Positions 29,659 through 38,037 of a DNA stretch of 64,000 bases are shown here, piece by piece. Under the pieces are notes generated by a model that saw nothing but the letters and a program-made list of their open reading frames with translations, made no database searches and was not told where the DNA came from. This DNA comes from Roseihalotalea indica. GTDB taxonomy: Bacteria > Bacteroidota > Bacteroidia > Cytophagales > Cyclobacteriaceae. Both the position numbers and the translations under genes were made by a program. The DNA is taken from contig NZ_JAINFL010000008.1 of the NCBI RefSeq assembly GCF_022458895.1, positions 1-64,000 on the forward strand, read 5' to 3'. Within the stretch, counting starts at the first letter, position 1, and every line of letters starts with the position of its first letter.

Positions 29659-30223
29659 ACTGATTTTAGGCTCTCAATCGCCTCGGCGACAGCAATTGTT
29701 AAAAGATTTAGGATTTTCTTATACGGTACGGGTAATTAGTACCGAGGAAACATTCCCTTCTGCCATGCCCGTCTCTAACGTTGCCGAATACTTGGCTGTA
29801 GAAAAAGGAAATGCTCACATTTCTTCGTTGGCTGCTGACGAACTGGTTGTTACTGCCGATACAACAGTAGTTTTAGACAATGAGATTCTTAACAAGCCAC
29901 AAGACTTACCAGATGCGGCTCGTATGTTACAAAAGCTTTCTAACCGTACTCATCAGGTAATTTCCGGTGTATGTCTTTCAACAAAAACATCTCAGCAAAG
30001 CTTTTCTGATCAGACAACCGTTCGTTTTGCTAAACTTACAGCTACCGAGATTGACTACTATGTAAACAAGTTCCGTCCTTTAGATAAAGCTGGCGGATAC
30101 GCTATTCAGGAATGGATCGGCATGATAGGTATTACCAATATTGAAGGGTCTTACTTTACTGTAATGGGGCTACCTGTTGAAAAACTATACCGAGCTTTGC
30201 AAACCTATCAATTAGAGCGTTAG
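29648..30223 (+). CDS. maf: Maf-family nucleoside triphosphate pyrophosphatase
   Basis: House-cleaning enzyme that hydrolyses non-canonical or excess NTPs. 191 residues from the second of two adjacent ATGs (29645, 29648); the longer frame from 29567 overlaps the DUF1015 gene far too deeply. Signature SQSPRRQQLL at the start, catalytic VTADTTVVLD, and DKAGGYAIQ, which points to the YhdE-type dTTP/UTP pyrophosphatase subgroup. The start overlaps the upstream stop by 11 bp. Confidence 0.93.
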   Translation: MKYKLILGSQSPRRQQLLKDLGFSYTVRVISTEETFPSAMPVSNVAEYLAVEKGNAHISSLAADELVVTADTTVVLDNEILNKPQDLPDAARMLQKLSNRTHQVISGVCLSTKTSQQSFSDQTTVRFAKLTATEIDYYVNKFRPLDKAGGYAIQEWIGMIGITNIEGSYFTVMGLPVEKLYRALQTYQLER

Positions 30224-30225
30224 TC

Positions 30226-30402
30226 TTAATGAGCTACAAATTTGGGGCGCCTGCGTCCCTTTAAAGGCGTATCTCGTAAATTCTTTTCAAAGTTTTCTAG
30301 CGATTTTGCCCACCCTTGCTGATAGCTTTGGTTAATTGTTAATCTCATCTGTGTACTGTACTCCATTAATTTAATCGCTTTCATAATTACTGCATTAGAC
30401 AT
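30226..30402 (-). CDS. Possible 58-residue basic protein
   Basis: A small minus-strand ORF bounded by in-frame stops, from ATG 30402 (or the in-frame ATG 30384, 52 residues) to TAA 30226-30228. The product, rich in Gln, Asn, Lys and Arg with a GRRRPKF tail, looks more like a real protein than a chance frame in this AT-rich region. It converges with maf, its stop lying 3 bp beyond maf's. No family recognised and no ribosome site evident. Confidence 0.35.
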   Translation of the reverse strand: MSNAVIMKAIKLMEYSTQMRLTINQSYQQGWAKSLENFEKNLRDTPLKGRRRPKFVAH

Positions 30403-30782
30403 TCATATAATCCAAAAACCCATAAAGGGAATAAAAAAGGTCTCCGGTTGTAGTTAAGTCACCTGCTTTGCCCCTAAGTTGCTTCAGCATTTTAAAAAAT
30501 GTGCTGGGCTGCGTTTGTAAGAGTTATTATTTTACTAAGAAAAAACCGTACCATTCATTACATATGTAATGCTTTTCTGAAAAGAAAAACACAAATCTCA
30601 TTTCCTCCGATATAGCCTGCTTCTTTATTGATTCCATCAATATTTTAAGTTCCTAGACGTACTATTCAGCGTAAAATTGTAAGGTCCAGAAAAAACTAGG
30701 TCAATTAATTGCTTTTTTCTGCTAAAACCCACTACTTTGTATTACATTGTACCTAACATTAGCCAGTACTTTGCGTATAACA
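30403..30782. other. AT-rich intergenic region
   Basis: 380 bp without a supported gene. It contains two TACTTTG sequences (30733-30739 and 30767-30773), each one base shorter than the TAnnTTTG -7 consensus, and a TTG at 30709-30711 placed 21 bp before the first. This is the probable promoter area of the next gene. Confidence 0.35.
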
Positions 30783-31442
30783 ATGCAACCTTTCTATATA
30801 GTTATGCATCTAATTACTGATTTACCTCATATTCACCGAGTAATGAAGCAAATGCCGAATTTCTCAATTAGTTCTTTGTCCACTATTTCTTCTTTTTTTA
30901 TAAAGAGGAATATTCGTGATTCATTTTCAGCCATACGCCACCTGAGTGCCTTACCATTAACAATGCAAGGCTCTTCAGAATCTCTATTGCAAGTTGCTGA
31001 AAACGGAGGAACTGCTAATGCCAAAAATGCTTTGTTGGCTCTCTTAGCTCAAGAAAACAACCAATCAACTATTAAGCTCACTTTGTGCACTTATGCCGTA
31101 GATTTTGCTTCTAACCCCTTATTACAATGTGTGTTAGACAAACATAATTTACCAGCTTTACCCGAAGTAGGTTGCTATTTGAAGTACCAAGGAACCTTCT
31201 ATACCATAGCTAAAGAGTCACTTCAGGTTACTCAACCTGTTATATCGGATATCGAGATCACTCCTCAACAAATTGGAAGCTTTGCACAACGTTACTACCA
31301 ACACTTTGCCGAGCATTGGCTACAACTTGAAAAGCTGCATCATATCTGGACTGTGGATAAAATAAAAATAGTAAAGCAAGAATGTCTGCAAGTAATGAAA
31401 ACATGCCCCTGGCAGCTGATGCATTCACCATTAAGTATTTAA
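30783..31442 (+). CDS. Transglutaminase-like protein with apparently lost catalytic residues
   Basis: 219 residues from the ATG at 30783 (ATG 30843 also possible). I recall a Bacteroidota family with the pattern GTCSxKHALL, IPEAHNYL and a C-terminal IEIxPxQIGxYK, consistent with a transglutaminase/protease-like fold. This protein keeps the frame (GGTANAKNALLALL, LPEVGCYLKYQG, DIEITPQQIGSF) but has Ala at position 78 where Cys is expected and Gly at 130 where His is expected. It is therefore probably an inactive relative. Transcribed alone; a 13-bp inverted repeat starts at its stop codon. Confidence 0.6.
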   Translation: MQPFYIVMHLITDLPHIHRVMKQMPNFSISSLSTISSFFIKRNIRDSFSAIRHLSALPLTMQGSSESLLQVAENGGTANAKNALLALLAQENNQSTIKLTLCTYAVDFASNPLLQCVLDKHNLPALPEVGCYLKYQGTFYTIAKESLQVTQPVISDIEITPQQIGSFAQRYYQHFAEHWLQLEKLHHIWTVDKIKIVKQECLQVMKTCPWQLMHSPLSI

Positions 31443-31481
31443 TATGACAAAATGACACAAAGTAGGCTATTTTGTCATATT
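31441..31481. repeat. Perfect 13-bp inverted repeat at a stop codon
   Basis: AATATGACAAAAT (31441-31453) and ATTTTGTCATATT (31469-31481) are exact inverse complements separated by 15 bases. The left arm starts within the TAA stop of the preceding gene. It could be a hairpin protecting the 3' end of the mRNA or a protein-binding site; there is no U-tract. Confidence 0.6.
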
Positions 31482-31589
31482 AAGAGATTTGGCATTTTTT
31501 TGGTAAGAGAAAGAGCAAAATAAGAAAATAATGAAACCAGCTTACGGTAGGTGAGCGTGCTACTTAATCAGTAGTATTATAGATGAGTC

Positions 31590-31620
31590 GCCTTGGTATT
31601 TTTTACCAAGGCTTATTTTT
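31590..31620 (+). terminator. Strong rho-independent terminator
   Basis: GCCTTGGTA (31590-31598) pairs with TACCAAGGC (31604-31612), followed by TTATTTTTTT. It ends plus-strand transcripts, about 150 bp after the transglutaminase-like gene, and shields the convergent response regulator gene. Confidence 0.85.
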
Positions 31621-31624
31621 TTAT

Positions 31625-32005
31625 TTACTGAACAATAGTTTCTAACTTTTCTCTGGTAAGAGGCTTATGCGCATATTCTGAAACTGAGGAATAAGAAAGA
31701 GATTTCTGTCGGTCAGCCTCACTTATCGAGCTGCTTAGCATACTTATTTTTGTATTAGGATGCCGTTCCCAAAACAAGACTTCATAACGCTCAATAAATT
31801 CATGACCGTCCATTTCCGGCATATTGATATCAACAAAAATTAAATCAGGAAAGGCACCTTTTGCTTCACATTGCTTTAAATAATCCAAAGCATCCCAACC
31901 ATTCTCTTTAAATTCGTACTCTTCAATAAAACCTACCGTTTCCAGCACTGCCTCTACTGTAAAGTTATTGATTTCATCATCGTCAATTAGTAGAACTTTA
32001 GCCAT
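31625..32005 (-). CDS. Single-domain response regulator (CheY-like)
   Basis: 126 residues forming one receiver domain with no output domain. The acidic pair is in IDDDE (7-11), the phospho-acceptor is Asp59 in FVDINMP, the conserved Ser/Thr lies in SMLSSS and the conserved Lys in AHKPL. It should receive phosphate from a hybrid or orphan histidine kinase elsewhere and act by protein contact. This type of short regulator is frequent in Cytophagales. Monocistronic, followed by 750 bp of gene-free DNA upstream of its start. Confidence 0.92.
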   Translation of the reverse strand: MAKVLLIDDDEINNFTVEAVLETVGFIEEYEFKENGWDALDYLKQCEAKGAFPDLIFVDINMPEMDGHEFIERYEVLFWERHPNTKISMLSSSISEADRQKSLSYSSVSEYAHKPLTREKLETIVQ

Positions 32006-32760
32006 ATGGTATATACTATAAAAAAGTAAAAGCTATATCGTTACTAAACAATTATAACAGATAAAATTTCTATTCAAAAATTGAGAAGCAGTCGCTAAAA
32101 ATTGCTACACGTAATACTTTCTTCAGTTCTGCCAAAACACTTATATCCCAGTTGATTTCCAGAGAAGTTATCCTTACAGCATATTATATCAGATTTACAC
32201 AAAACCCATTTATGATGTAAATAAACCTATAATTCTCTATGAGAAGGTTTATATCTACTTTGGACTTCCAAAATAGTAAAAAAAAACATGCGTGTAAGTT
32301 TAACACAATAGTTATGGTAAGTTTTTTTACCTATCAGCCTTTTTATTATAGCAGTAGATAGATTATCGAATCACATTAATCGAGACATACTCACCATTTT
32401 TTGTTGGCTGTAATTGATCAAATTAGCAGTTATATACCTAATAAGTTTTATAACCAGTCCAGCAACTTTTATGCAATTGAATGCTATCTAGGGATATGCA
32501 AAATTTATCCTTAGTCTTTTACCCTCCATTATAAGCTCCACGCTTTTAACGGGTACACCCTCAAATCAAGATAGTATCAAAAAAACTAAAGAATATGTAA
32601 TGTACAGATGAAGAGAATTGAGAAGATAATTGCTTATTGCAACAAATATTACTAACAACTTAAAGTTAGATAAAGTAATCCTACAAGTTGCTACTCTGTT
32701 GGGGGGACCTTTGCTTGAAAAGAATAATCAATTTTATGCCAGGAGCTTGGCATAAGCTAT
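32006..32760. other. 755-bp AT-rich region without a supported gene
   Basis: The longest gene-free stretch after the left end. Short frames are present but none looks coding. Structures seen: a nested hairpin at 32219-32252 (ATAAACCT/AGGTTTAT enclosing TCTC/GAGA), a GGTAA/TTACC hairpin near 32317, and a near-perfect hairpin at 32734-32755 just past the next gene's end. A promoter-like ACCTTTGC occurs near 32706. It may hold regulatory RNA or simply be non-coding. Confidence 0.4.
32734..32755 (-). terminator. Hairpin downstream of the small unknown gene
   Basis: TTATGCCA, loop GGAGCT, TGGCATAA, perfect over eight pairs. It lies 5 bp after the stop of the minus-strand gene at 32761 and is followed on that strand by an AU-rich run, so termination is likely though the U-tract is imperfect. 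Confidence 0.5.
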
Positions 32761-33009
32761 CTAATATAAATCAGAAAGCGATACTTCATCAACATACTTG
32801 TTCAAAATCCCTTGATGCTCATAACTGGCAATACTAATAATCTTGTTGCCAATCCGATTATACATGACTTCTGCAAAAAAATCATCAAGATGATATAACG
32901 TGATACGAAATTGGCTATAGGTACGATCAGCCAGATACGTTCCGTGATCCCAAAGATACTGGGCCTTCTCGTAAAACGATAGATCTTCGAAGTCGTTCAG
33001 GGTCAACAT
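32761..33009 (-). CDS. Small unknown protein, paralogue of the one at 11.2 kb
   Basis: 82 residues, soluble, aromatic-rich. No named family. It aligns along its whole length with the 80-residue product of 11205-11447 (DF near residue 6-7, LYHLDDFFAE against LYALDKFYVE, YVDEVSL against YLDEVIL). Two copies in 22 kb suggest a lineage-specific family of small proteins. Flanked by gene-poor DNA on both sides and by a terminator-like hairpin. Function unknown. Confidence 0.62.
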   Translation of the reverse strand: MLTLNDFEDLSFYEKAQYLWDHGTYLADRTYSQFRITLYHLDDFFAEVMYNRIGNKIISIASYEHQGILNKYVDEVSLSDLY

Positions 33010-33322
33010 TTTAGTATAATTGATTAATAATTACGAAAATAGTTGAGTTTCCCCAAATGGATAAATAGTTACTGCACCTTTTCTTACATAAGTAATACGA
33101 AACTTTTAAATGAACCGGTTCAGTCTATAATCCATTATTACCAGTGCACTAAAATTAAGCAATCATCTCTTTTAAGGTCTGTGTATAGAGTTTAATGCAT
33201 AAGCGATCGTTATGGGTGTTAAACATTTTTTTTAAGAAAGTAACGTTAGTAGACATTATTATTTATTTTAGAGAGCACTTTACAGCTTATACCTACATTT
33301 TTTAGTTAACCATTCTTTTACC
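33010..33322. promoter_or_regulatory. Divergent intergenic region with 12-bp palindrome
   Basis: Shared upstream region of the small unknown gene and the universal stress protein. It holds the perfect palindrome TGAACCGGTTCA at 33111-33122, a plausible operator for a dimeric regulator. No other supported feature. Confidence 0.35.
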
Positions 33323-34240
33323 ATGTATCATCTTAAACGCATTGTTGTCTCTGTAAATCTTATTGATCTAGACGAAGAGGTTATCCGCTACGCCTCAATC
33401 GTAAGCCAGATTATGGATGCGGACACCATCTATTTTGTACATATCGCCGAGACGCTCAACCTCCCTGAAAACCTGGATAAGCAATACCGCGATGTATTAG
33501 CCCCCGTGGACGAAACGATCAAGCACGAAGTACAGGGAACCGTAGATAAATACTTTGCCAAGGAAAAGAACACCGCATGCTCTATTGACATCTTAGAAGG
33601 TCGACCTACCGACGAGCTTATTAAGTATGGAAAGCGGAAAGATGCCGACCTGATTATCTTGGGCAAACCTGATGAACAAGCTCAGAAGATCAAATTGGGA
33701 AAAGTAGTTGAGCTTAGTGCATGTTCAGTGCTTTTTGTTCCAAAACATGCTGATATTAAAATTGAAAAAATTGCAGTAGCATTAGATTTCTCAGAGCATG
33801 CTAAAATGGCACTGGAGCAGGCTCTCAAATTTGCGGAAGAGGGACGCAATGTAACCATCTATGGCCAGCATATCTACCAGGTTCCTCATGGTTACTCAAA
33901 AACCGGCAAAAGTTATGAGGAGTTTAAAACAATTATGGAAAACAACGCTAAAAAAGATGCTGAACAGTTTTTTAAGCAATATCATTTAAGCGAGAACCTA
34001 TGTGAAATGCGTTACCAGCTCAGCGAAGATGCTAAAATTGATGATGAACTATTTGGTTTCGCGGAAGAAAAAGATGTTGACCTTTTAGTCATTGGTTCAC
34101 GGGGAAGGACAGCGGCCGCCTCAATACTTTTGGGAAGTGTCGCAGAAAGGTTATTACACTATAAAAATAATATTCCGCTTTTTATCGTGAAAGAAAAAAA
34201 CAGCAACATGGGTTTCTTTGAGGCGCTATTTAAAATATGA
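33323..34240 (+). CDS. Tandem universal stress protein (UspA family)
   Basis: 305 residues with two Usp domains, about 1-140 and 148-293. The second domain keeps the ATP-binding glycine pattern in GSRGRTAAASILLGS, while the equivalent part of the first (LGKPDEQAQKIKLG) is degenerate, so probably only the second binds nucleotide. Cytoplasmic stress-resistance protein of unknown detailed role. It starts MYHLKRIVVSV, the usual first strand of the fold, directly at the ATG. Confidence 0.92.
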   Translation: MYHLKRIVVSVNLIDLDEEVIRYASIVSQIMDADTIYFVHIAETLNLPENLDKQYRDVLAPVDETIKHEVQGTVDKYFAKEKNTACSIDILEGRPTDELIKYGKRKDADLIILGKPDEQAQKIKLGKVVELSACSVLFVPKHADIKIEKIAVALDFSEHAKMALEQALKFAEEGRNVTIYGQHIYQVPHGYSKTGKSYEEFKTIMENNAKKDAEQFFKQYHLSENLCEMRYQLSEDAKIDDELFGFAEEKDVDLLVIGSRGRTAAASILLGSVAERLLHYKNNIPLFIVKEKNSNMGFFEALFKI

Positions 34241-34373
34241 TCTTTGTAACTCCCTGACTGTCAAATCAGCTAGGATAAAATACCAGAATTAATACTTTAA
34301 TGTTCCCTACATTGCGCATTTCTTCACTATAATTTAGTCGTGAAAAAGGACACAAATTAGGCTGACTTTTTAG

Positions 34374-34381
34374 TATGTTTG
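34374..34381 (+). promoter_or_regulatory. -7 box TATGTTTG upstream of dnaB
   Basis: A perfect TAnnTTTG element followed by CA, as in many Bacteroidota promoters. It lies about 127 bp before the dnaB ATG, giving a leader of roughly 120 nt. Confidence 0.5.
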
Positions 34382-34507
34382 CACCCCGCTGATAGAAAAG
34401 GAAAGATAAATACTCATTGTCCGCTTTCCTTATTTTTTCTATCTTATGGGATTGCCACTGCGGTAGAATCGTCTTTTAGAACTAAATATAACCATTACCA
34501 GTCACCT

Positions 34508-36136
34508 ATGAATACTGCCAAATCGAGCGACGGCCAGCCCAAACGAGATACATCGGAACGAGGTGGTGAATATACGCGCAATCGCATGCGTAAAATGCTT
34601 GAAAAGGCAGGTAATGCTACCTTAGGAAAGGTCCAACCTCAAGCTGTAGACCTTGAGGAGGCTGTATTAGGAGCACTGATGCTGGAAAAGGAAGCCCTTA
34701 CAACGGTTATTGAAATTCTTCAGCCAGAAAGCTTTTATCGAGAGGCTCATCAGGAAATATATAAGGCAATATTAGAGCTTTTCGATAAATCAGAGCCTAT
34801 CGATATCCTTACCGTTACCAGCCAGCTCCGTAAAAATGGAACGCTAGACTTGGCGGGAGGTCCCTTCGTCATCAGTGGCCTGACTCAGCGAGTTAATTCT
34901 GCGGCTAACATTGAGTACCATGCCCGTATTGTATCAGAAATGGCCATCAAACGGGAATTGATCACCATAGCTTCTGAGATAGAACGGGAGGCCTATGAGG
35001 ATACGACTGATACCTTTGCTTTGCTTGATAAAACCGAGCAGCGCATCTTTAATGTATCCGAAGCTAACATTCGAAAAAACTACGCTGATATGCGCTCCAT
35101 GATGCGAGAGGCGATTAGCGAGCTTGAAGCAAAAAAGAACCGAAAAGACGGTTTGACTGGGGTGGCTACCGGATTCACCGTATTAGACCGACTTACTTCT
35201 GGTTGGCAACGATCCGACTTAGTTATTATCGCAGCTCGCCCGGGTATGGGTAAAACAGCTTTTATCTTATCAGCACTGCGAAATGCCGCAGTAGATTTTG
35301 GCCATGCCGTCGCTATTTTCTCGTTGGAGATGTCGGCTGTGCAGTTGGTCAATCGTCTCATTTCTGCAGAAGCTGAACTAGAGAGTGAAAAGATCAAAAA
35401 GGGAAACTTGCTAGACCACGAATGGCAGCAATTATATAGCAAAACCGCAGCCCTTACCGAGGCGCCAATTTTTATTGATGATACTCCCGCCTTGAATATT
35501 CGGGAACTGAGGTCTAAATGTAGGCGGCTGAAAACTCAAAGTAATATTGAACTGATTGTTGTTGACTACCTTCAGTTAATGTCAGGAGATAGCTCTAAAA
35601 ACAATGGGGGAAATCGTGAACAGGAGATTGCTTCCATCTCACGGGCTATGAAGAACCTGGCTAAAGAGTTGAATGTACCGGTAATTGCGCTATCACAGTT
35701 GAGTCGGGCCGTGGAAACACGGGGTGGTGACAAGAGGCCTCAACTTTCCGACTTAAGGGAATCAGGAAGTATTGAGCAGGATGCTGATATGGTTATGTTC
35801 CTGTATCGCCCTGAATACTACGGCCTGACTGAAAACGAGGAAGGCCAATCGGTACAGGGAGTGGGCGAAGTAATGATCGCTAAACACCGTAATGGTGCCC
35901 TGGATACGGTGAACCTTAAGTTTATTGGAAAGTATACTCGATTTACCAACCTGGATGATCCGATGGGTGATACCAATTACGGAAGCTCGCTGGTGAGTGC
36001 AGGAGGTGGAAATGAGTTTAATGATGCTTCCAATATTATTACGTACACCAGTAAAGCAAATAATCCTGAATTCAAAAAGAACGATTCCGGTCCGGATAAA
36101 CCCAGCACTCCTTCCGACGGAGAAGCTCCCTTTTAA
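34508..36136 (+). CDS. dnaB: Replicative DNA helicase
   Basis: Hexameric 5'-3' helicase of the replication fork. 542 residues from the ATG at 34508; the frame is open from a TTG at 34379 but that part overlaps the promoter box. N-terminal DnaB domain (about 40-140), linker, RecA-like C-terminal domain with Walker A ARPGMGKT, Walker B in LIVVDYLQLM and QLSRAVETR with the sensor stretch after it. A Ser/Asn-rich acidic tail of about 60 residues is longer than in E. coli. No intein is present. pdxH follows after 14 bp. Confidence 0.96.
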   Translation: MNTAKSSDGQPKRDTSERGGEYTRNRMRKMLEKAGNATLGKVQPQAVDLEEAVLGALMLEKEALTTVIEILQPESFYREAHQEIYKAILELFDKSEPIDILTVTSQLRKNGTLDLAGGPFVISGLTQRVNSAANIEYHARIVSEMAIKRELITIASEIEREAYEDTTDTFALLDKTEQRIFNVSEANIRKNYADMRSMMREAISELEAKKNRKDGLTGVATGFTVLDRLTSGWQRSDLVIIAARPGMGKTAFILSALRNAAVDFGHAVAIFSLEMSAVQLVNRLISAEAELESEKIKKGNLLDHEWQQLYSKTAALTEAPIFIDDTPALNIRELRSKCRRLKTQSNIELIVVDYLQLMSGDSSKNNGGNREQEIASISRAMKNLAKELNVPVIALSQLSRAVETRGGDKRPQLSDLRESGSIEQDADMVMFLYRPEYYGLTENEEGQSVQGVGEVMIAKHRNGALDTVNLKFIGKYTRFTNLDDPMGDTNYGSSLVSAGGGNEFNDASNIITYTSKANNPEFKKNDSGPDKPSTPSDGEAPF

Positions 36137-36150
36137 CACCTACTTTTGCC

Positions 36151-36795
36151 ATGAGCACTTCCATTGCGGACATGCGGAAAGAATATACGCAGCGTGCGCT
36201 TGATATCACCGATGTTGCTACCGACCCGGTTCAACAATTTACCCAATGGTTTGACGAAGCCACAAAATCTCAGGTACCTGAAGCTAATGCCATGCATTTG
36301 GCCACGGTATCTGCTACGGGAAAACCTTCGGGGCGTATTGTGTTGCTAAAAGGAATAGAAGACCAAAAATTTCTCTTCTATACCAATTACCAAAGCCGCA
36401 AAGGTCAGGAAATGACCCATACTCCCTATGTGTCTCTTACTTTCTTCTGGCCAGAACTAGAGAGGCAGGTTCGCATAGAAGGGACTGTTTCTCAGGTAGA
36501 TCAGCAAATCTCTACTGATTATTTCCACAGCCGTCCGCGAGACAGCCAAATTGGAGCATGGACATCCCCTCAGAGCGAACCTATAGACAATCGCTCATTA
36601 TTAGATGAGCGCAAAGAAACATTTACGCAACAATTTGCCGGTCAGGAAGTGCCAAAACCTCCGCATTGGGGTGGCTATGCCGTCACTCCGGAAGCTGTAG
36701 AGTTCTGGCAGGGGCGCCGCAGCCGATTACATGACCGAATATTTTACCAACTCACTCACGAAGGCCAATGGCATATTCAACGCCTGGCACCTTAA
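36151..36795 (+). CDS. pdxH: Pyridoxamine 5'-phosphate oxidase
   Basis: FMN enzyme that oxidises PNP or PMP to PLP. 214 residues with the family motifs: PEANAMHLATV, GRIVLLKG (FMN phosphate contact), FYTNYQSRKG, SYFHSRPRDSQIGAW-type segment (here DYFHSRPRDSQIGAW), and the C-terminal VEFWQGRRSRLHDR substrate loop. Located between dnaB and an aminotransferase (PLP user) with 12-14 bp gaps, so the three are likely co-transcribed. Confidence 0.97.
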   Translation: MSTSIADMRKEYTQRALDITDVATDPVQQFTQWFDEATKSQVPEANAMHLATVSATGKPSGRIVLLKGIEDQKFLFYTNYQSRKGQEMTHTPYVSLTFFWPELERQVRIEGTVSQVDQQISTDYFHSRPRDSQIGAWTSPQSEPIDNRSLLDERKETFTQQFAGQEVPKPPHWGGYAVTPEAVEFWQGRRSRLHDRIFYQLTHEGQWHIQRLAP

Positions 36796-36807
36796 TGTAT
36801 ATAAATC

Positions 36808-37980
36808 ATGAACGCAACCGAATTAGATCAACAATACTATTTACCTGTTTTTAATCGCTACCCAATTACTATAAGTCGGGGAAAGGGAAGCCGCCTTTGG
36901 GATACCGAAGGAAACGAATATATTGATATGCTGGCGGGTATTGCCGTGACCAGTGTCGGGCATTCCCACCCGAAAGTAGTGCAGGCTATCCAACAACAGG
37001 CAGGTCAGCTAATGCATATCTCAAACCTGTTACTAAGCGAACCTCAAGCCCAGTTTTCTAAGAAGCTAGCCGAGTTTTCAGGCATGGACCGAGTCTTCTT
37101 ATCCAATTCCGGGGCTGAGGGTGTAGAAGGTGCTATAAAGATGGCTCGTAAATATGCTCACAAACATGGGCGAGGTGGCACTATCATCACATTTGAAGGG
37201 TGCTTCCACGGAAGAACGTTGGCAACTACAGCCGCAGGTAGTCCCAAATATCAGGAAGGCTTTGACCCAATCCCTCAGGGTTTTGCAAAATTTCCCTATA
37301 ACGATATTGAGTCGCTAAAAGCTTCTTATTCTGATGAAATTGCTGCGGTATTGGTCGAACCAGTTCAGTGGGCTGGCGGCATCCAGGTAGCTCAGTTAGA
37401 ATTTCTTCAGGCTCTTCGTGAGTGGTGTACGCAGCATAACATTGTTCTGATCTTCGATGAGATTCAATGTGGAGTTGGTCGTTCCGGGAAGTTTATGGCT
37501 TATCAACGCTTTGGTATAAAACCGGATGTGATTACGATGGCTAAAGCTTTAGGAAGCGGCTTTCCTATAGGAGCTACATTATTCACGCAAAAGATAGCCG
37601 ATGTATTGAAAGCTGGAGACCACGGATCAACCTTTGGTGGGAACCCTCTGGCCTGCGCTGCCGCGCTAGCTACCCTAGAAGTGATGGAGGAAGAGAACCT
37701 AGCTCAACAAGCCGACGAATCTGGTGCAAAATTAATAGGGTATCTTTGCGGACTGGCTGGTGAAAACCCCGCTATTATCCAAGTAAGTGGTTTAGGATTA
37801 ATGATTGGTGCCCAACTAAACCAGCCTGCTCGCCCCATTGCTGAACGTATGCTTAAGCATGGTGTGATTGCCAGTGCCGTTGGTGCTGATACTATTCGCT
37901 TTGTTCCAGCTCTTAACACCCCCTGGGAAGATTTAAAAGCAGGTGCCGATGCATTGGTATCCGCTTTGAACGAAGCATAG
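36808..37980 (+). CDS. argD: Class III aminotransferase, acetylornithine type
   Basis: 390-residue PLP aminotransferase of subgroup III. Features: NSGAEGVEGAIKMAR, the PLP-phosphate and ring-stacking FHGRTLATTAA, FDEIQCGVGRSGK with the PLP-binding Asp, and the Schiff-base Lys in MAKALGSG. Best fit is N-acetylornithine/succinyl-DAP aminotransferase, but in Bacteroidota the arginine route can use succinylornithine and close relatives act on other omega-amino groups. No arg genes are adjacent, so the symbol is tentative. Confidence 0.82.
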   Translation: MNATELDQQYYLPVFNRYPITISRGKGSRLWDTEGNEYIDMLAGIAVTSVGHSHPKVVQAIQQQAGQLMHISNLLLSEPQAQFSKKLAEFSGMDRVFLSNSGAEGVEGAIKMARKYAHKHGRGGTIITFEGCFHGRTLATTAAGSPKYQEGFDPIPQGFAKFPYNDIESLKASYSDEIAAVLVEPVQWAGGIQVAQLEFLQALREWCTQHNIVLIFDEIQCGVGRSGKFMAYQRFGIKPDVITMAKALGSGFPIGATLFTQKIADVLKAGDHGSTFGGNPLACAAALATLEVMEEENLAQQADESGAKLIGYLCGLAGENPAIIQVSGLGLMIGAQLNQPARPIAERMLKHGVIASAVGADTIRFVPALNTPWEDLKAGADALVSALNEA

Positions 37981-37984
37981 CCGT

Positions 37985-38023
37985 AGAAAAAAGGCATCTG
38001 AGAGAATCCCCTTTCAGATGCCT
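37985..38023 (-). terminator. Convergent terminator between argD-like and SDR genes
   Basis: AGGCATCTGA (37992-38001) pairs perfectly with TCAGATGCCT (38014-38023). The A-run to its left gives a U-tract on the minus strand, so it chiefly ends the SDR transcript; it may also slow plus-strand polymerase. Confidence 0.8.
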
Positions 38024-38037
38024 GAATCTAAGCCACT

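Noticed and set aside
30733..30773. Two TACTTTG sequences as promoters
   Set aside because: Each is one base shorter than TAnnTTTG; kept only as a remark for the intergenic region.
32736..32837. 33-codon plus-strand ORF near a promoter-like ACCTTTGC
   Set aside because: It runs antisense into the small unknown gene and overlaps a hairpin; not convincing.
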